Part shown: positions 14,506 to 26,023 of the stretch, piece after piece
How positions within the stretch are numbered: position 1 is the first letter of the stretch
How the letters are laid out: every line of letters begins with the position of its first letter
Assembly: GCA_905233985.1 (NCBI GenBank)
Contig: CAJOFA010000012.1
Location: forward strand, 1-52,714
Direction: 5' to 3'
Length of the DNA: 52,714 nt
Source: an uncultured Prevotella sp.
GTDB lineage: Bacteria > Bacteroidota > Bacteroidia > Bacteroidales > Bacteroidaceae
The notes under the pieces: model-generated
Databases searched by the model: none
The model's input: the letters and a program-made list of their open reading frames with translations, nothing else
Told to the model about the DNA's origin: nothing
Position numbers and translations under genes: made by a program

Positions 14506-15867
14506 ATGAATATTTCATTTGAAGCTGCCGACAAAGTGAATGGTCTGATGACCATCACTATCGAGAAGTCGGACTATGCAGAGAAGGTCGAGAAGACCTT
14601 GAAGGACTATCGCAAACGTGCTCAGGTGCCGGGTTTCCGTCCCGGACAGGTGCCTATGGGATTAATCAAGCGCCAGTATGGTACCTCCGTGAAAGTGGAG
14701 GAGGTGAACCGCATGCTGGGCGAAAAGTTGTACGAGTATGTTCGTGAGAACAAGATTCAGATGCTGGGCGACCCCCTGCCTAACGAAGAGCAGCAGAAGC
14801 AGCTGGACTTCGAGGGTGACGGTCCCTTCGTATTTGTGTTTGACATCGCCGTGGCTCCTGAGTTCAAGGCTGAGCTGACCGGACGTGACAAGGTGGACTT
14901 TTACAATATCGAGGCTGACGACAAGCTGATTGACCAGCAGGTGCAGATGTATGCATCACGCGGCGGACAGTATGAGAAGGCTGAGAAATACGAGAGCCGT
15001 GACATGCTGAAGGGTGACCTGCGCGAGCTGGACGCCGACGGCAACACGAAGGAGGGTGGTATCACGGTGGAGGCTGCCGCCATGATGCCCGAGTACATCA
15101 AGGTGGACGACCAGAAGAAGCTGTTTGATGGCTGCAAGCCCGGTGACATCATCACCTTCAACCCCAAGAAGGCTTATCCCGACAATGACAGCGAGGTGGC
15201 TGCGCTGCTGAAGATGAAGAAGGAGGAGGTGGCTGACCTCACCGCCGACTTCAGCTATCAGGTGACGGAGATTTCTCGCTTTGTGCCCGCTGCTGTTGAC
15301 CAGAAGCTCTTTGACCAGGTGTTTGGCGAGGGCACATGTAAGGACGAGAAGGAATTCCGCCAGAAGATTGCCGAGAGCATCAAGCCCCAGCTGGACAGCA
15401 ACGCTAACTATAAGTTCATGCTCGACGTGCGTGCCCACATGGAGAAGAAGGTGGGTAAGCTCGCGTTCCCCGATGCCCTGCTGAAGCGCATCATGCTGAA
15501 CAACAACAAGGACAAGGGTGCCGACTTCGTGGAGAAGAACTACGAGCAAAGCATCCAGGAGCTGAAGTGGCACCTCATCAAGGAACAGCTCGTGGCAGCT
15601 CAGGGCATCAAGATTGAGGACGCCGACCTGAAGGCTATTGCCAAGGACGCCGCCCGTCAGCAGTTTGCCCAGTACGGCATGACCGATGTTCCCGAGGAAT
15701 ACCTGGAGAACTATGCCGAGGAGATGCTGAAGAAGCGTGAGAACGTTGACTCGATGGTTGACCGCGCTGTGGATGCAAAACTGATTGAGGCATTGAAAAA
15801 AGTGGTCAAGTTGAACGTGAAAAACATCACTCTTGACGACTTCAATAAGATGATGCAAGGCAAATAA
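14506..15867 (+). CDS. tig: trigger factor (ribosome-associated chaperone)
   Basis: This 453-residue protein matches trigger factor. The N-terminal ribosome-binding domain (about 1-120) carries a GFRPGQVPMGLIKRQYG signature, a variant of the family GFRxGKxP loop. A central PPIase-like region spans about 150-250. The helical C-terminal substrate cradle (about 260-453) includes FPDALLKRIML. Trigger factor shields nascent chains at the ribosome exit. Length is close to other Bacteroidetes members; the central region seems divergent from FKBP-type PPIases, so isomerase activity is uncertain. clpP and clpX follow in the conserved order. Confidence 0.95.
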   Translation: MNISFEAADKVNGLMTITIEKSDYAEKVEKTLKDYRKRAQVPGFRPGQVPMGLIKRQYGTSVKVEEVNRMLGEKLYEYVRENKIQMLGDPLPNEEQQKQLDFEGDGPFVFVFDIAVAPEFKAELTGRDKVDFYNIEADDKLIDQQVQMYASRGGQYEKAEKYESRDMLKGDLRELDADGNTKEGGITVEAAAMMPEYIKVDDQKKLFDGCKPGDIITFNPKKAYPDNDSEVAALLKMKKEEVADLTADFSYQVTEISRFVPAAVDQKLFDQVFGEGTCKDEKEFRQKIAESIKPQLDSNANYKFMLDVRAHMEKKVGKLAFPDALLKRIMLNNNKDKGADFVEKNYEQSIQELKWHLIKEQLVAAQGIKIEDADLKAIAKDAARQQFAQYGMTDVPEEYLENYAEEMLKKRENVDSMVDRAVDAKLIEALKKVVKLNVKNITLDDFNKMMQGK

Positions 15868-15900
15868 TAGATTTTTTAGGAAAAAATAACCTCATTTTTT

Positions 15901-15965
15901 GTAGGTTATCGACTTTTTTTATTAATTTTGTTGCTACAAAACTTAATAGAAGGTCGATGACCTAC
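15901..15965 (+). promoter_or_regulatory. promoter of clpP flanked by an inverted repeat
   Basis: TTTTTTG ends at 15901 and TAATTTTG lies at 15923-15930. The arms 15901-15913 and 15953-15965 are inverted repeats at 12 of 13 positions and bracket the -7 box and predicted start (about 15937), as an operator or a looped leader hairpin would. Confidence 0.5.
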
Positions 15966-16003
15966 ATTTTTTATAGCTGAAAATCAAAAGAAAACAACGG
16001 AAA

Positions 16004-16669
16004 ATGATGAACGATTTTAGAAAATATGCCACCCGGCATCTCGGTATGAACAGCATGGTGCTTGACGATGTCATCAAGTCGCAGGCACAGTATCTGAACC
16101 CCTACATTCTGGAGGAGCGTCAGCTGAACGTGACGCAGATGGATGTCTTCTCGCGCCTGATGATGGACCGCATCATCTTCCTCGGCACGGAGATTGACGA
16201 CTATACTGCCAACACGCTGCAGGCCCAGCTGCTCTATCTCGACTCTGCCGAGCCGGACAAGGACATCTCCATCTACATCAACTCGCCTGGCGGAAGTGTC
16301 ACGGCAGGACTCGGCATCTATGACACGATGCAGTTCATCAGCAGCGACGTGGCAACGATATGCACCGGCATGGCTGCATCGATGGCTGCCGTGCTGCTCG
16401 TGGCAGGGCAGGAGGGTAAGCGCTCGGCACTCACCCACAGCCGAGTGATGATTCACCAGCCGCTCGGTGGCGTACAGGGACAGGCCAGCGACATTGAGAT
16501 TGAGGCCAAGGAGATCCTGAAGTTCAAGCAGGAGCTCTACAACATCATCTCCAAGCACTCGCACACTCCCTATGAGAAAGTGTATGCCGACTCTGACCGT
16601 AACTACTGGATGAACGCAGAGGAAGCCAAGGAGTATGGCATGATTGACCAGGTGCTCGTCAAAAAGTAA
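16004..16669 (+). CDS. clpP: ATP-dependent Clp protease proteolytic subunit
   Basis: This 221-residue serine peptidase forms the double-heptameric ClpP chamber. The oxyanion-hairpin motif [11 protein letters not shown] is at about 92-102, nucleophile Ser126 in [11 protein letters not shown], and His151 in MIHQPLGG. An Asp near 196 completes the triad. It starts with two Met codons (16004 and 16007); either could be used. A short N-terminal extension over the mature E. coli enzyme may be a propeptide. clpX starts 16 nt after its stop. Confidence 0.96.
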   Translation: MMNDFRKYATRHLGMNSMVLDDVIKSQAQYLNPYILEERQLNVTQMDVFSRLMMDRIIFLGTEIDDYTANTLQAQLLYLDSAEPDKDISIYINSPGGSVTAGLGIYDTMQFISSDVATICTGMAASMAAVLLVAGQEGKRSALTHSRVMIHQPLGGVQGQASDIEIEAKEILKFKQELYNIISKHSHTPYEKVYADSDRNYWMNAEEAKEYGMIDQVLVKK

Positions 16670-16685
16670 ACTTCGGGAGGACGCA

Positions 16686-17891
16686 ATGAAGAAGACATGT
16701 AACTTCTGCGGAAGAAGTGACCGTGAGGTGAGGCTGCTCATTACGGGCTTGAATGCCAATATCTGTGAGGACTGTGTCAGACAGGCCTATGAGATTGTGC
16801 AGTCGCAAGCCGTCAGCTCTAACGACAAGAAGGTGGTCAAGACGGACATCCCCAAGCCGAAGGAAATCAAGGAGTACCTCGACCAGTATGTCATCGGACA
16901 GGATGAGGCCAAGCGCTTCCTCGCGGTGGCTGTCTATAACCACTACAAGCGTCTGCAGCAGCCCGAGGACAAGGACGGCGTGGAAATCGAGAAGTCGAAC
17001 ATCGTCATGGTGGGCTCTACGGGTACGGGAAAGACGCTGCTGGCGCGTACCATCGCGAAGCTGCTCGACGTGCCGTTCACTATCGTCGATGCTACGGTGT
17101 TCACGGAGGCCGGCTATGTCGGCGAGGACGTGGAGAGCATTCTGACCCGTCTGTTGCAGGTGGCAGACTACGATGTGCAGGCTGCACAGCGAGGTATTGT
17201 CTTCATTGATGAGATTGACAAGATTGCCCGTAAGTCAGACAACCCCAGCATTACGCGTGACGTCAGTGGCGAGGGCGTGCAGCAGGGACTGCTGAAACTG
17301 CTGGAGGGTACGACGGTCAATGTCCCGCCGAAGGGTGGACGCAAGCACCCCGACCAGGAGTATATCCATGTCGATACACGAAACATCCTGTTCATCTGCG
17401 GTGGTGCCTTCGACGGCATCGAGCGTAAGATTGCCCAGCGCATGAACACCCATGTGGTCGGCTATAACTCCGTGCAGAACGTCCGTAAGATCAACAAGGA
17501 CGACCTCATGCAGTATGTTTCACCACAGGACCTCAAGTCGTTCGGACTGATTCCTGAGATTATCGGCCGACTGCCGGTGCTCACCTATCTCAACCCGCTC
17601 GACCGCGAAGCCCTCGAACGCATCCTCTTAGAGCCGAAGAACTCGATTGTGAAGCAGTATATCAAGCTCTTTGAGATGGACGGCATCAAGCTCACCTTCG
17701 CCAAGGATGCGCTGGAGCTGATGGTCGATAAGGCTGTGGAGTATAAGCTTGGAGCCCGCGGACTGCGTGCCATCGTGGAGAGCATCATGATGGATGCCAT
17801 GTTTGAAATTCCTTCGAAGAAAGTCAAGACCTTCGAAGTCACTCTCGAATACGCTCAGCGACAACTGGAGAAATCGCGAATACAGGCGTAA
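16686..17891 (+). CDS. clpX: ClpX AAA+ unfoldase
   Basis: This 401-residue protein selects and unfolds substrates for ClpP. It has an N-terminal C4 zinc finger (Cys5, Cys8, Cys27, Cys30), Walker A GSTGTGKT (110-117) and pore loop GYVGED. Walker [10 protein letters not shown] and the C-terminal ClpB_D2-small domain ([10 protein letters not shown]) follow. ATG 16686 is chosen because it starts directly at the zinc finger and is preceded by GGGAGG (16675-16680), an unusually good Shine-Dalgarno match for this phylum. recQ follows after 24 nt. Confidence 0.96.
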   Translation: MKKTCNFCGRSDREVRLLITGLNANICEDCVRQAYEIVQSQAVSSNDKKVVKTDIPKPKEIKEYLDQYVIGQDEAKRFLAVAVYNHYKRLQQPEDKDGVEIEKSNIVMVGSTGTGKTLLARTIAKLLDVPFTIVDATVFTEAGYVGEDVESILTRLLQVADYDVQAAQRGIVFIDEIDKIARKSDNPSITRDVSGEGVQQGLLKLLEGTTVNVPPKGGRKHPDQEYIHVDTRNILFICGGAFDGIERKIAQRMNTHVVGYNSVQNVRKINKDDLMQYVSPQDLKSFGLIPEIIGRLPVLTYLNPLDREALERILLEPKNSIVKQYIKLFEMDGIKLTFAKDALELMVDKAVEYKLGARGLRAIVESIMMDAMFEIPSKKVKTFEVTLEYAQRQLEKSRIQA

Positions 17892-17915
17892 ACAACCTAT
17901 TTAAAGAAAAATCCT

Positions 17916-20096
17916 ATGACAGATAAAGTGAATCTAAACGACGCATTGAAGCGCTACTTCGGCTTCGATAAGTTCAAGGGCGACCAGGAGGCCATCATCC
18001 GTAACGTGCTGGCGGGTAAGGACACCTTCGTCCTCATGCCTACCGGTGGCGGCAAGTCGCTGTGCTATCAGCTGCCTTCGCTGCTGATGGAAGGTACAGC
18101 CATTGTCATCTCGCCCCTGATTGCGCTGATGAAAAACCAGGTGGACGTGATCACACACCTCAGTGAGACACAGGGTACCGCGCACTATCTCAATTCGTCG
18201 CTTAACAAAGCCGCCATCGACCAGGTGAAGGCTGATATCATGGCTGGAAACACCAAACTCCTGTATGTCGCCCCTGAGTCGCTGACAAAAGAAGAGAATG
18301 TGGACTTCCTCAAGGGTGTCAAGATATCGTTCTATGCCATTGACGAGGCCCACTGTATCTCGGAATGGGGACATGACTTCCGGCCTGAGTACCGGCGTAT
18401 TCGTCCCATTATCAATGAGATAGGCGATGCTCCCGTCATCGCACTTACTGCCACGGCAACCGACAAGGTGCGCACGGACATCAAGAAGAACCTGGGCATC
18501 CTCGATGCGGAGGAATTCAAGTCATCCTTCAACCGGCCTAACCTCTATTACGAGGTGCGCCCCAAGACGAAGGACGTGGACAAGGATATCATTAAGTTCA
18601 TCAAACAGCATCCCGACAAGAGCGGCATCATCTACTGCCTGTCGCGTAAGAAGGTGGAGGAGCTGGCTGCCATTCTCCGTGCCAATGATATCAAGGCCGA
18701 AGCCTATCATGCCGGTCTTGACTCTGCCACCCGTTCGCAGACGCAGGACGACTTCCTCATGGAGAAGATTGATGTCATCGTAGCCACCATCGCCTTTGGT
18801 ATGGGTATTGACAAGCCCGACGTGCGTTTTGTCATCCACTATGACATCCCGAAGTCTCTCGAGGGTTACTATCAGGAGACAGGACGTGCAGGACGCGACG
18901 GCGGTGAGGGCATCTGTCTGGCTTTCTACGCTCATAAGGACCTGCAGAAGCTTGACAAGTTCATGGAAGGAAAGCCCGTTGCCGAACAGGACATCGGTCG
19001 TCAGCTGTTGCAGGAGACGGCCGCCTATGCCGAGACCAGTGTGTGCCGGCGTAAGATGCTGCTCCACTATTTCGGTGAACAGTATGATAAAGACAACTGT
19101 GGCAACTGTGACAACTGTCTGCATCCGAAGACGAAGATAGAGGCACAGAAGCAGCTGCTCATCGTGCTCGAAGCGGTGAAGGCACTCAAGGAGAATTTCC
19201 GTACGGACTATGTCATAGACTTTATTATGGGTAGGGACACCGATGAGATTGTCGCCCATAAACACCATGAGTTGGAACTCTTCGGCTCCGGCGAGGATGA
19301 GGACGAGAAACTCTGGAACCCCGTCATTCGTCAGGCGCTGATTGCCGGCTATCTGAAGAAGGAGGTGGAGAACTACGGTCTGCTCAAGATTACCGCTGCC
19401 GGTAAGAAGTTCATGAAGAAGCCCACTGATTTCATGATTGTGGAAGACAAGGAGTTCAATGACGATGACAGCCCTATGGAGCCCGAAGGCGGTCCCAGTG
19501 CCCTCGACCCTACGCTGAACGCCATGCTGCGTGACCTCCGCAAGAAATGGAGCAAGCAGCTGGACCGTCCACCGTATGTCATTTTCCAGGATGTGTCGCT
19601 CGAACAGATGGCTACGGACTATCCGGTCACCCTCGAGGAGCTGAAGAACATCCAGGGAGTAGGTGAGGGAAAGGTGAAACAGCCGTATGCCAAGGAGTTT
19701 GTCGAGCTTATCAAGCGCTACTGTGATGAGAACGACATCGTGCGCCAGGCTGACCTGCGCGTGCGTACCGTGGCCAAGAAGTCCGTGCTCAAGGTGAGTA
19801 TCATTCAGAGCATCGACCGTCAGATAGCCCTTGACGACATCGCCAATGCCAAAGGCATTGACTTTGAAGAACTGCTTGACGAGGTGGAGGCTATCGTCTA
19901 TAGCGGAACACGCCTGAACATTGACTATTTCCTTGATGAGGTGATGGACGAGGACCATGTGGATGACATCTACGACTACTTCGCTGACTCGGAGACCGAC
20001 GACCTTGAAACAGCCATTCAGGAACTGGGCGAGGACTACAACGAGGACGAGATACGTCTGGTGCGCATCAAGTTCATCTCGGAGATGGCGAACTGA
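17916..20096 (+). CDS. recQ: RecQ family ATP-dependent DNA helicase
   Basis: The 726-residue protein carries helicase motif I PTGGGKS (42-48), motif II DEAH (143-146) and motif VI QETGRAGRDG. An RQC-type zinc cluster (CRRKMLLHYFGE...CGNCDNC) and an HRDC domain (about 540-625, with LKNIQGVGEGK) follow. A C-terminal extension of about 100 residues starts with an HTH-like block (SIIQSIDRQIALDDIANAKGI region) and ends in a very acidic stretch. RecQ unwinds 3'-5' in recombination repair. Full-length bacterial RecQ is about 610 residues, so the acidic tail is an addition seen in Bacteroidetes versions. It lies 24 nt after clpX and may be co-transcribed. Confidence 0.95.
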   Translation: MTDKVNLNDALKRYFGFDKFKGDQEAIIRNVLAGKDTFVLMPTGGGKSLCYQLPSLLMEGTAIVISPLIALMKNQVDVITHLSETQGTAHYLNSSLNKAAIDQVKADIMAGNTKLLYVAPESLTKEENVDFLKGVKISFYAIDEAHCISEWGHDFRPEYRRIRPIINEIGDAPVIALTATATDKVRTDIKKNLGILDAEEFKSSFNRPNLYYEVRPKTKDVDKDIIKFIKQHPDKSGIIYCLSRKKVEELAAILRANDIKAEAYHAGLDSATRSQTQDDFLMEKIDVIVATIAFGMGIDKPDVRFVIHYDIPKSLEGYYQETGRAGRDGGEGICLAFYAHKDLQKLDKFMEGKPVAEQDIGRQLLQETAAYAETSVCRRKMLLHYFGEQYDKDNCGNCDNCLHPKTKIEAQKQLLIVLEAVKALKENFRTDYVIDFIMGRDTDEIVAHKHHELELFGSGEDEDEKLWNPVIRQALIAGYLKKEVENYGLLKITAAGKKFMKKPTDFMIVEDKEFNDDDSPMEPEGGPSALDPTLNAMLRDLRKKWSKQLDRPPYVIFQDVSLEQMATDYPVTLEELKNIQGVGEGKVKQPYAKEFVELIKRYCDENDIVRQADLRVRTVAKKSVLKVSIIQSIDRQIALDDIANAKGIDFEELLDEVEAIVYSGTRLNIDYFLDEVMDEDHVDDIYDYFADSETDDLETAIQELGEDYNEDEIRLVRIKFISEMAN

Positions 20097-20114
20097 CCGC
20101 CCTGAAAATAACAT

Positions 20115-20147
20115 CATGCGCGCACGCGTACACGCGTGCGCGTACAT
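20115..20147. repeat. alternating purine-pyrimidine palindrome after recQ
   Basis: Thirty-three bases alternate pyrimidine and purine without a break. The core 20119-20129 and 20132-20142 are perfect 11-bp inverted arms separated by AC. It can act as a terminator hairpin or as a Z-DNA/cruciform site; the following T-run is weak. Confidence 0.6.
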
Positions 20148-20206
20148 TTGTATATATTTAGACTCGTTTATAATTTGATTGACTCGTTCTAAAATAATTT
20201 AATAAA

Positions 20207-20238
20207 TTTGGTGTTTTACGCACTTCTTTGTACCTTTG
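20207..20238 (+). promoter_or_regulatory. promoter of guaB
   Basis: TTTG (20207-20210), a 20-nt spacer and TACCTTTG (20231-20238); leader about 25 nt. Confidence 0.75.
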
Positions 20239-20248
20239 CACGCAATAA

Positions 20249-21751
<1,503 letters not shown>

Positions 21752-21789
21752 TTGACAGAAGAAATCCCCGTATAAGAAGTAAAGAGGAC

Positions 21790-22911
21790 ATGATGAATGT
21801 AAATCTTCATGGTTTGATGAATCGGTGTAAGAGGGTAGTGGCTCTCTTGCCCATCTGTCTTTCTGCTTTTATTTCTTTACAGGCACAGACGCAGCAGGAC
21901 CATGTGCTGATGACTGTGGGCGGTGAGCCGGTCAAACTGTCGGAGTTCCTCTATAGTTATCAGCAGAACACTCAAAACGGTAATGACAATGAATTGACGG
22001 TTGACGATTTCCTGGAGCAGTTCATTAACTTCAAGTTGAAGGTCAGGGCTGCCAAGGATGCCGGTATCACAGTACCGGAACCTACAGCTGCTTCGTCAGT
22101 CCCAGCGTCCTATGTTGCTGAGACAACAATGGTGAATTCAACTGCCTCTGAGGATGCAGAGTATATCTACCGTCTGGCATGCCTCCGTGCAGGAGATAAT
22201 GATGTGTTGCTGCCGGCACAGATACTGATGCGTGTGGACACACGTGCCTCGCAAGGCGAGGAGCATCGTCAGCGTGCACGCATCGACTCCATCTATCAGG
22301 CATTGCAGGCAGGAGCCAATTTTGAAATGCTGGCCCGTCGGTTGTCACAGGATAAGATGACTGCTGCACGAGGCGGTGTGATTGGCTGGACATGGCAGGG
22401 ACAGATGCTGGCAGAGATGGAGCAGCAGTGTTATGCGTTGCAGACAGGAGACATCAGCTATCCGTTCCGTACGCCTGCGGGGTTTGTCATTGTCAAGATG
22501 ATGGACCGCCAGCGGGTTGGCTCGCCGACGGTAAGGAATGCCATCATGAACGGGCTGCTGGTTGCTGACGCAGGACAACAGCCGGTCAACAGTAACCGCC
22601 ACGCGATGAATCAAGGGGTTCGGATCACGGATGAGAACTTCTTGCGTGAATATCGTGAGGGTGTCATGGTTGACATCATCAGTCGCAGGATGGTGTGGGA
22701 TTGTCCTGATGCAGATGAGAAGACGCTTTACAAATATTATAAGAAGAACCGCGAACGCTACGGAAAGGATCTGAAGAAGAAAGATTTTCCCAAAGTGCGT
22801 GACCTTGTTGCTCTGGACTACCGTCAGGTTTGCGAGGAGGAATGGGTGGAACGGCTGCACAAGCGTTATAAAGTGAAGATCAACAAACAAATTTTGAAGC
22901 TGATAAGATGA
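21790..22911 (+). CDS. periplasmic parvulin-type peptidyl-prolyl isomerase-like protein
   Basis: This 373-residue protein has a signal peptide (about 1-33, LLPICLSAFISLQAQ), a SurA-N-like helical region (about 40-90) and one parvulin domain at about 137-235. That domain has ILMRVDTRASQ, FEMLARRLSQD and GGVIGWTWQGQMLAEMEQQCYAL. A basic C-terminal tail ends it (about 300-373, KYYKKNRERYGKDLKKKDF). It is a periplasmic folding factor for outer-membrane proteins by analogy. Its stop overlaps the start of the next foldase gene by 4 nt (ATGA), indicating translational coupling. The annotated start has two Met codons. Confidence 0.82.
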   Translation: MMNVNLHGLMNRCKRVVALLPICLSAFISLQAQTQQDHVLMTVGGEPVKLSEFLYSYQQNTQNGNDNELTVDDFLEQFINFKLKVRAAKDAGITVPEPTAASSVPASYVAETTMVNSTASEDAEYIYRLACLRAGDNDVLLPAQILMRVDTRASQGEEHRQRARIDSIYQALQAGANFEMLARRLSQDKMTAARGGVIGWTWQGQMLAEMEQQCYALQTGDISYPFRTPAGFVIVKMMDRQRVGSPTVRNAIMNGLLVADAGQQPVNSNRHAMNQGVRITDENFLREYREGVMVDIISRRMVWDCPDADEKTLYKYYKKNRERYGKDLKKKDFPKVRDLVALDYRQVCEEEWVERLHKRYKVKINKQILKLIR

Positions 22912-24299
22912 GAAAGACCAAAATCATAGGACTGGGCTTGGCAGCCATGCTGCCGCTTATGGGTATTTTAGCACAGCGGAGTGTGCCGGACGACGACCCC
23001 ACAGCCAAGAATGTCATTGACGAGGTGTTGTGGGTGGTCGGTGATGAGCCTATCTTGAAGTCGGAAGTGGAAGGCTTGCGTCTGCAGGCCGAGATGGAAG
23101 GCATACGCTGGAATGGTGACCCCGATTGTGCCATTCCTGAGCGTATCGCTGTGGAAAAACTGTTTCTACATCAAGCCGCTATTGACAGTATTGAAGTCAC
23201 AGAGCAGGAAATCGCGACGAACATAGAACAGCGACTGGAGTTCTTTATCCAACAGGCCGGTTCGCGTGAGAAACTGGAGGAGTGGCGTGGCCAGACCATT
23301 GCACAGATGCGTGCGCAGATGCATGATGAGCTGCGTAACCAGATGCTGATACAGCGTATGCGCGAAAAGTTGGTAGAGAACATCACCGTGTCACCGGCAG
23401 AGGTACGTCGTTACTTCAGCACGCTACCGCAGGATAGTGTTCCCTTCGTGCCGACAGAGGTGGAGGTGCAGATTATCTCCCACATGCCGAAGATAGATCA
23501 GGAGGAAATCAACCGTATCAAGGATGAGTTGCGTGAATATACAGACCGTGTGACGTCAGGCGAGACAACCTTCCAGACGCTGGCACGCTTGTATTCTGAA
23601 GACCCGGGCTCTGCACGCTATGGTGGTGAGCTGGGATATACAGGTCGTGCAGGATGGGTTCCTGAGTTTGCCAATGTGGCCTTCAACTTGACTGACCCCA
23701 AGCGTGTATCGAAGATTGTGGAGACGGAGTTCGGTTTCCATATCATCCAGTTGATAGACAAGCGTGGCGACAAGGTGAACGTGCGCCATATTCTGCGTAA
23801 GCCGCGTGTGTCAGATGAAGCCGTTGATACTGCTATTGCACATCTGGACTCTATTGCCGCTGACCTGCGCCGTGGGAAATTCACGTTCGAGGAAGCTGTT
23901 GCTGTCATTTCCGATGACAAGGATACCCGTAATAACCATGGACTAATGGTTAACAGTACCGATGACGGACGCCGCACATCGAAGTTCCGTATGCAGGACC
24001 TGCCCACAGAGATAGCCCGTGCTGTGGAACAGTTGCAGCCCGGGGAAGTGTCACCTGCTTTCAAGATGGTGACACAGCGCGGTAAGACCATATGTGTTAT
24101 TGTGAAGTTGAAGAGTCGTGTGGATGGACATAAGGCCACGATTACTGAAGACTTCCAGGTGATGAAGAACGTGGTGCAAAACAAACGTAGGGAAGAGAAA
24201 CTGAACAAATGGGTTGAGGATAAGATAAAAACCGTATATGTTCGTGTGAACGACCGTTACAGAAACTGTCAGTTCGAACACCAGGGATGGATTAAATGA
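22908..24299 (+). CDS. SurA-like periplasmic chaperone/peptidyl-prolyl isomerase
   Basis: The 463-residue protein has a signal peptide (about 1-23) and a SurA N-terminal chaperone region (about 35-175), including the typical VIDEVLWVVGDEPILKSEV opening. A strong parvulin domain spans about 178-285 (LYSEDPGSARYGGELGY, FGFHIIQLIDKRGDKVNVRHIL), with a second, weaker one at about 290-395. SurA escorts outer-membrane proteins to the Bam complex; the two-domain layout matches. It is coupled to both neighbours by 4-nt overlaps, with the OstA-like gene after it, so the operon groups outer-membrane assembly functions. Confidence 0.88.
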   Translation: MRKTKIIGLGLAAMLPLMGILAQRSVPDDDPTAKNVIDEVLWVVGDEPILKSEVEGLRLQAEMEGIRWNGDPDCAIPERIAVEKLFLHQAAIDSIEVTEQEIATNIEQRLEFFIQQAGSREKLEEWRGQTIAQMRAQMHDELRNQMLIQRMREKLVENITVSPAEVRRYFSTLPQDSVPFVPTEVEVQIISHMPKIDQEEINRIKDELREYTDRVTSGETTFQTLARLYSEDPGSARYGGELGYTGRAGWVPEFANVAFNLTDPKRVSKIVETEFGFHIIQLIDKRGDKVNVRHILRKPRVSDEAVDTAIAHLDSIAADLRRGKFTFEEAVAVISDDKDTRNNHGLMVNSTDDGRRTSKFRMQDLPTEIARAVEQLQPGEVSPAFKMVTQRGKTICVIVKLKSRVDGHKATITEDFQVMKNVVQNKRREEKLNKWVEDKIKTVYVRVNDRYRNCQFEHQGWIK

Positions 24300-26023
24300 A
24301 CATCAGAGACACCATAAGTCGCAATACTGGCGGGCATAGAATCATCATCGGTGTGATTCTGTGCCTGTTTGGACTAAGCATCGTGCAGTCGATGCCGCCA
24401 GTCAAGAAGCCGCGCAAGCGCAGACCGGCGACAACGGACACGCGTGTCTATCTGGTTCATGCCGATGAACTTCGTTATGACCAGTTCCAGAACAATAATG
24501 CGCAGGTGTTGGTGGGACATGTTCATTTCACGCACAGAGGAGCCCGACTGTATTGTGACAGTGCCAACTTCTTTGAGTCCAGCAATTCGTTTGAGGCCTG
24601 GGGGCACGTGAGGATGTATCAGGGTGACACGTTGTCGTTGACGAGTGACTATGCGTATTATGATGGTAACGAAGAACTGGCACGTGCCCGTTATAATGTG
24701 GTGCTGAAACATCGTAAGTCCGTGCTATATACAGACAGCCTTGACTATGACCGCATGTACGATGTCGGTTATTTCTTTGAAGGTGGAAAACTTGTGGACG
24801 AGAGTAGTGTGCTGACTTCCGACTGGGGCGAGTACCATACGGATACAAAGATTGCCTTGTTTGCCTATGACGTGGAACTGCGTAACAAAAAGTTCTTTCT
24901 GACCACCGACTCACTATACTACAATACGCAGACCTCGATGGCTCATATTGTAGGACCGTCGGACATCACGTCGGGCAGTAGTCATATTTATTCGGAAGAC
25001 GGATACTATAACAGCAAGACTGACCATGCCGAGCTGTTTGGTCGTTCTGTCATGCAAAACAAGGGACGTACGCTCGTGGGTGACAGCGTCTTCTACAACG
25101 GTACCAAGGGTATGAGCCATGCTTATTGGAATGTGGAGTTCAATGATTCCGTGAACAAGAACAAACTCACCGGCGATTATTGCGAGTATGACGAGGCAAT
25201 GGGTTATGCAATGGCAACCCAGCGTGCCGTAGCTATCGACTATTCGCAGCGTGACTCGCTTTATATGCACGCAGACACGTTTAAGGTGTTCACCTATAAC
25301 ATCGATACGGATTCTGTTTATCGTGTGATGCATGCATATAATAAGGTACGCGCGTATAGAAGAGATGTGCAGGCGGTGTGCGACTCCTTGGTATATAATC
25401 AGAAGGATTCGTGCATGACGATGTATCGTGACCCTATTGCATGGAATAATAACCAGCAGATATTCGGTGAGGAGATTCGTGTCTATATGAAAGACTCGAC
25501 CATTGAACGTGCCCACGTCATCGGCCAGGCTTTCTCGGCAGAGCTGATGCGCGACTCCGTCAACTACAATCAGGTGCAGTCGAAGGAGATGGTGGCATAC
25601 TTCACCGATGGTGAGATACGCGAAGCCGATGCCATCGACAATGTGCTGATTGTCTATTACCCCATTGATGATGCTGACAGTACACTCATCGGTTTGAACT
25701 ACACGGAGACTCCGAAGATGAAAATGTTTCTGGAAAAACGTAAGATGCAGCGTATCTGGTTTGAGAAACCGACGGGCACGCTCTATCCCATGACACAGAT
25801 TCCGCCCGGCAAGAAGTTCCTGCCAAACTTCGCGTGGTTCGACTATATTCGTCCGCTTGACAAAGAGGATATCTTCAACTGGCGTGGTAAGGGCGAAGAA
25901 CAGAAACTGAAAATAGTGAAACGGCGTGAAGCTCCCGTGCAGACACTACCCAAGAAACAACCCGTGGCGGACGATGTGCCCGCCAGCACGGAGCAGATAA
26001 CGGAGGAGGAACATCATGAGTGA
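24296..26023 (+). CDS. OstA/LptA-like outer-membrane assembly protein
   Basis: At 575 residues it has an N-terminal hydrophobic signal/anchor (about 14-33) and a basic linker. Repeated beta-jellyroll elements of OstA type follow, with the theme of a short polar strand, TDSLYYN or CDSANFF, and a V-x-G-x-V turn. LptA/OstA domains bind lipid A and form the periplasmic bridge for LPS. This long form is widespread in Bacteroidetes; whether it replaces LptA or has another lipid cargo is not known from sequence. It overlaps surA-like (4 nt) and mutL (8 nt). The C-terminus is an acidic low-complexity tail. Confidence 0.8.
   Translation: MNIRDTISRNTGGHRIIIGVILCLFGLSIVQSMPPVKKPRKRRPATTDTRVYLVHADELRYDQFQNNNAQVLVGHVHFTHRGARLYCDSANFFESSNSFEAWGHVRMYQGDTLSLTSDYAYYDGNEELARARYNVVLKHRKSVLYTDSLDYDRMYDVGYFFEGGKLVDESSVLTSDWGEYHTDTKIALFAYDVELRNKKFFLTTDSLYYNTQTSMAHIVGPSDITSGSSHIYSEDGYYNSKTDHAELFGRSVMQNKGRTLVGDSVFYNGTKGMSHAYWNVEFNDSVNKNKLTGDYCEYDEAMGYAMATQRAVAIDYSQRDSLYMHADTFKVFTYNIDTDSVYRVMHAYNKVRAYRRDVQAVCDSLVYNQKDSCMTMYRDPIAWNNNQQIFGEEIRVYMKDSTIERAHVIGQAFSAELMRDSVNYNQVQSKEMVAYFTDGEIREADAIDNVLIVYYPIDDADSTLIGLNYTETPKMKMFLEKRKMQRIWFEKPTGTLYPMTQIPPGKKFLPNFAWFDYIRPLDKEDIFNWRGKGEEQKLKIVKRREAPVQTLPKKQPVADDVPASTEQITEEEHHE

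Noticed and set aside
14956..15858. 300-aa minus-strand ORF antisense to tig
   Set aside because: It is a shadow of the trigger factor reading frame; composition (Leu/His/Val-rich) and lack of motifs agree.
18522..20147. 541-aa minus-strand ORF antisense to recQ
   Set aside because: It mirrors the codon bias of recQ on the opposite strand and shows no domain.
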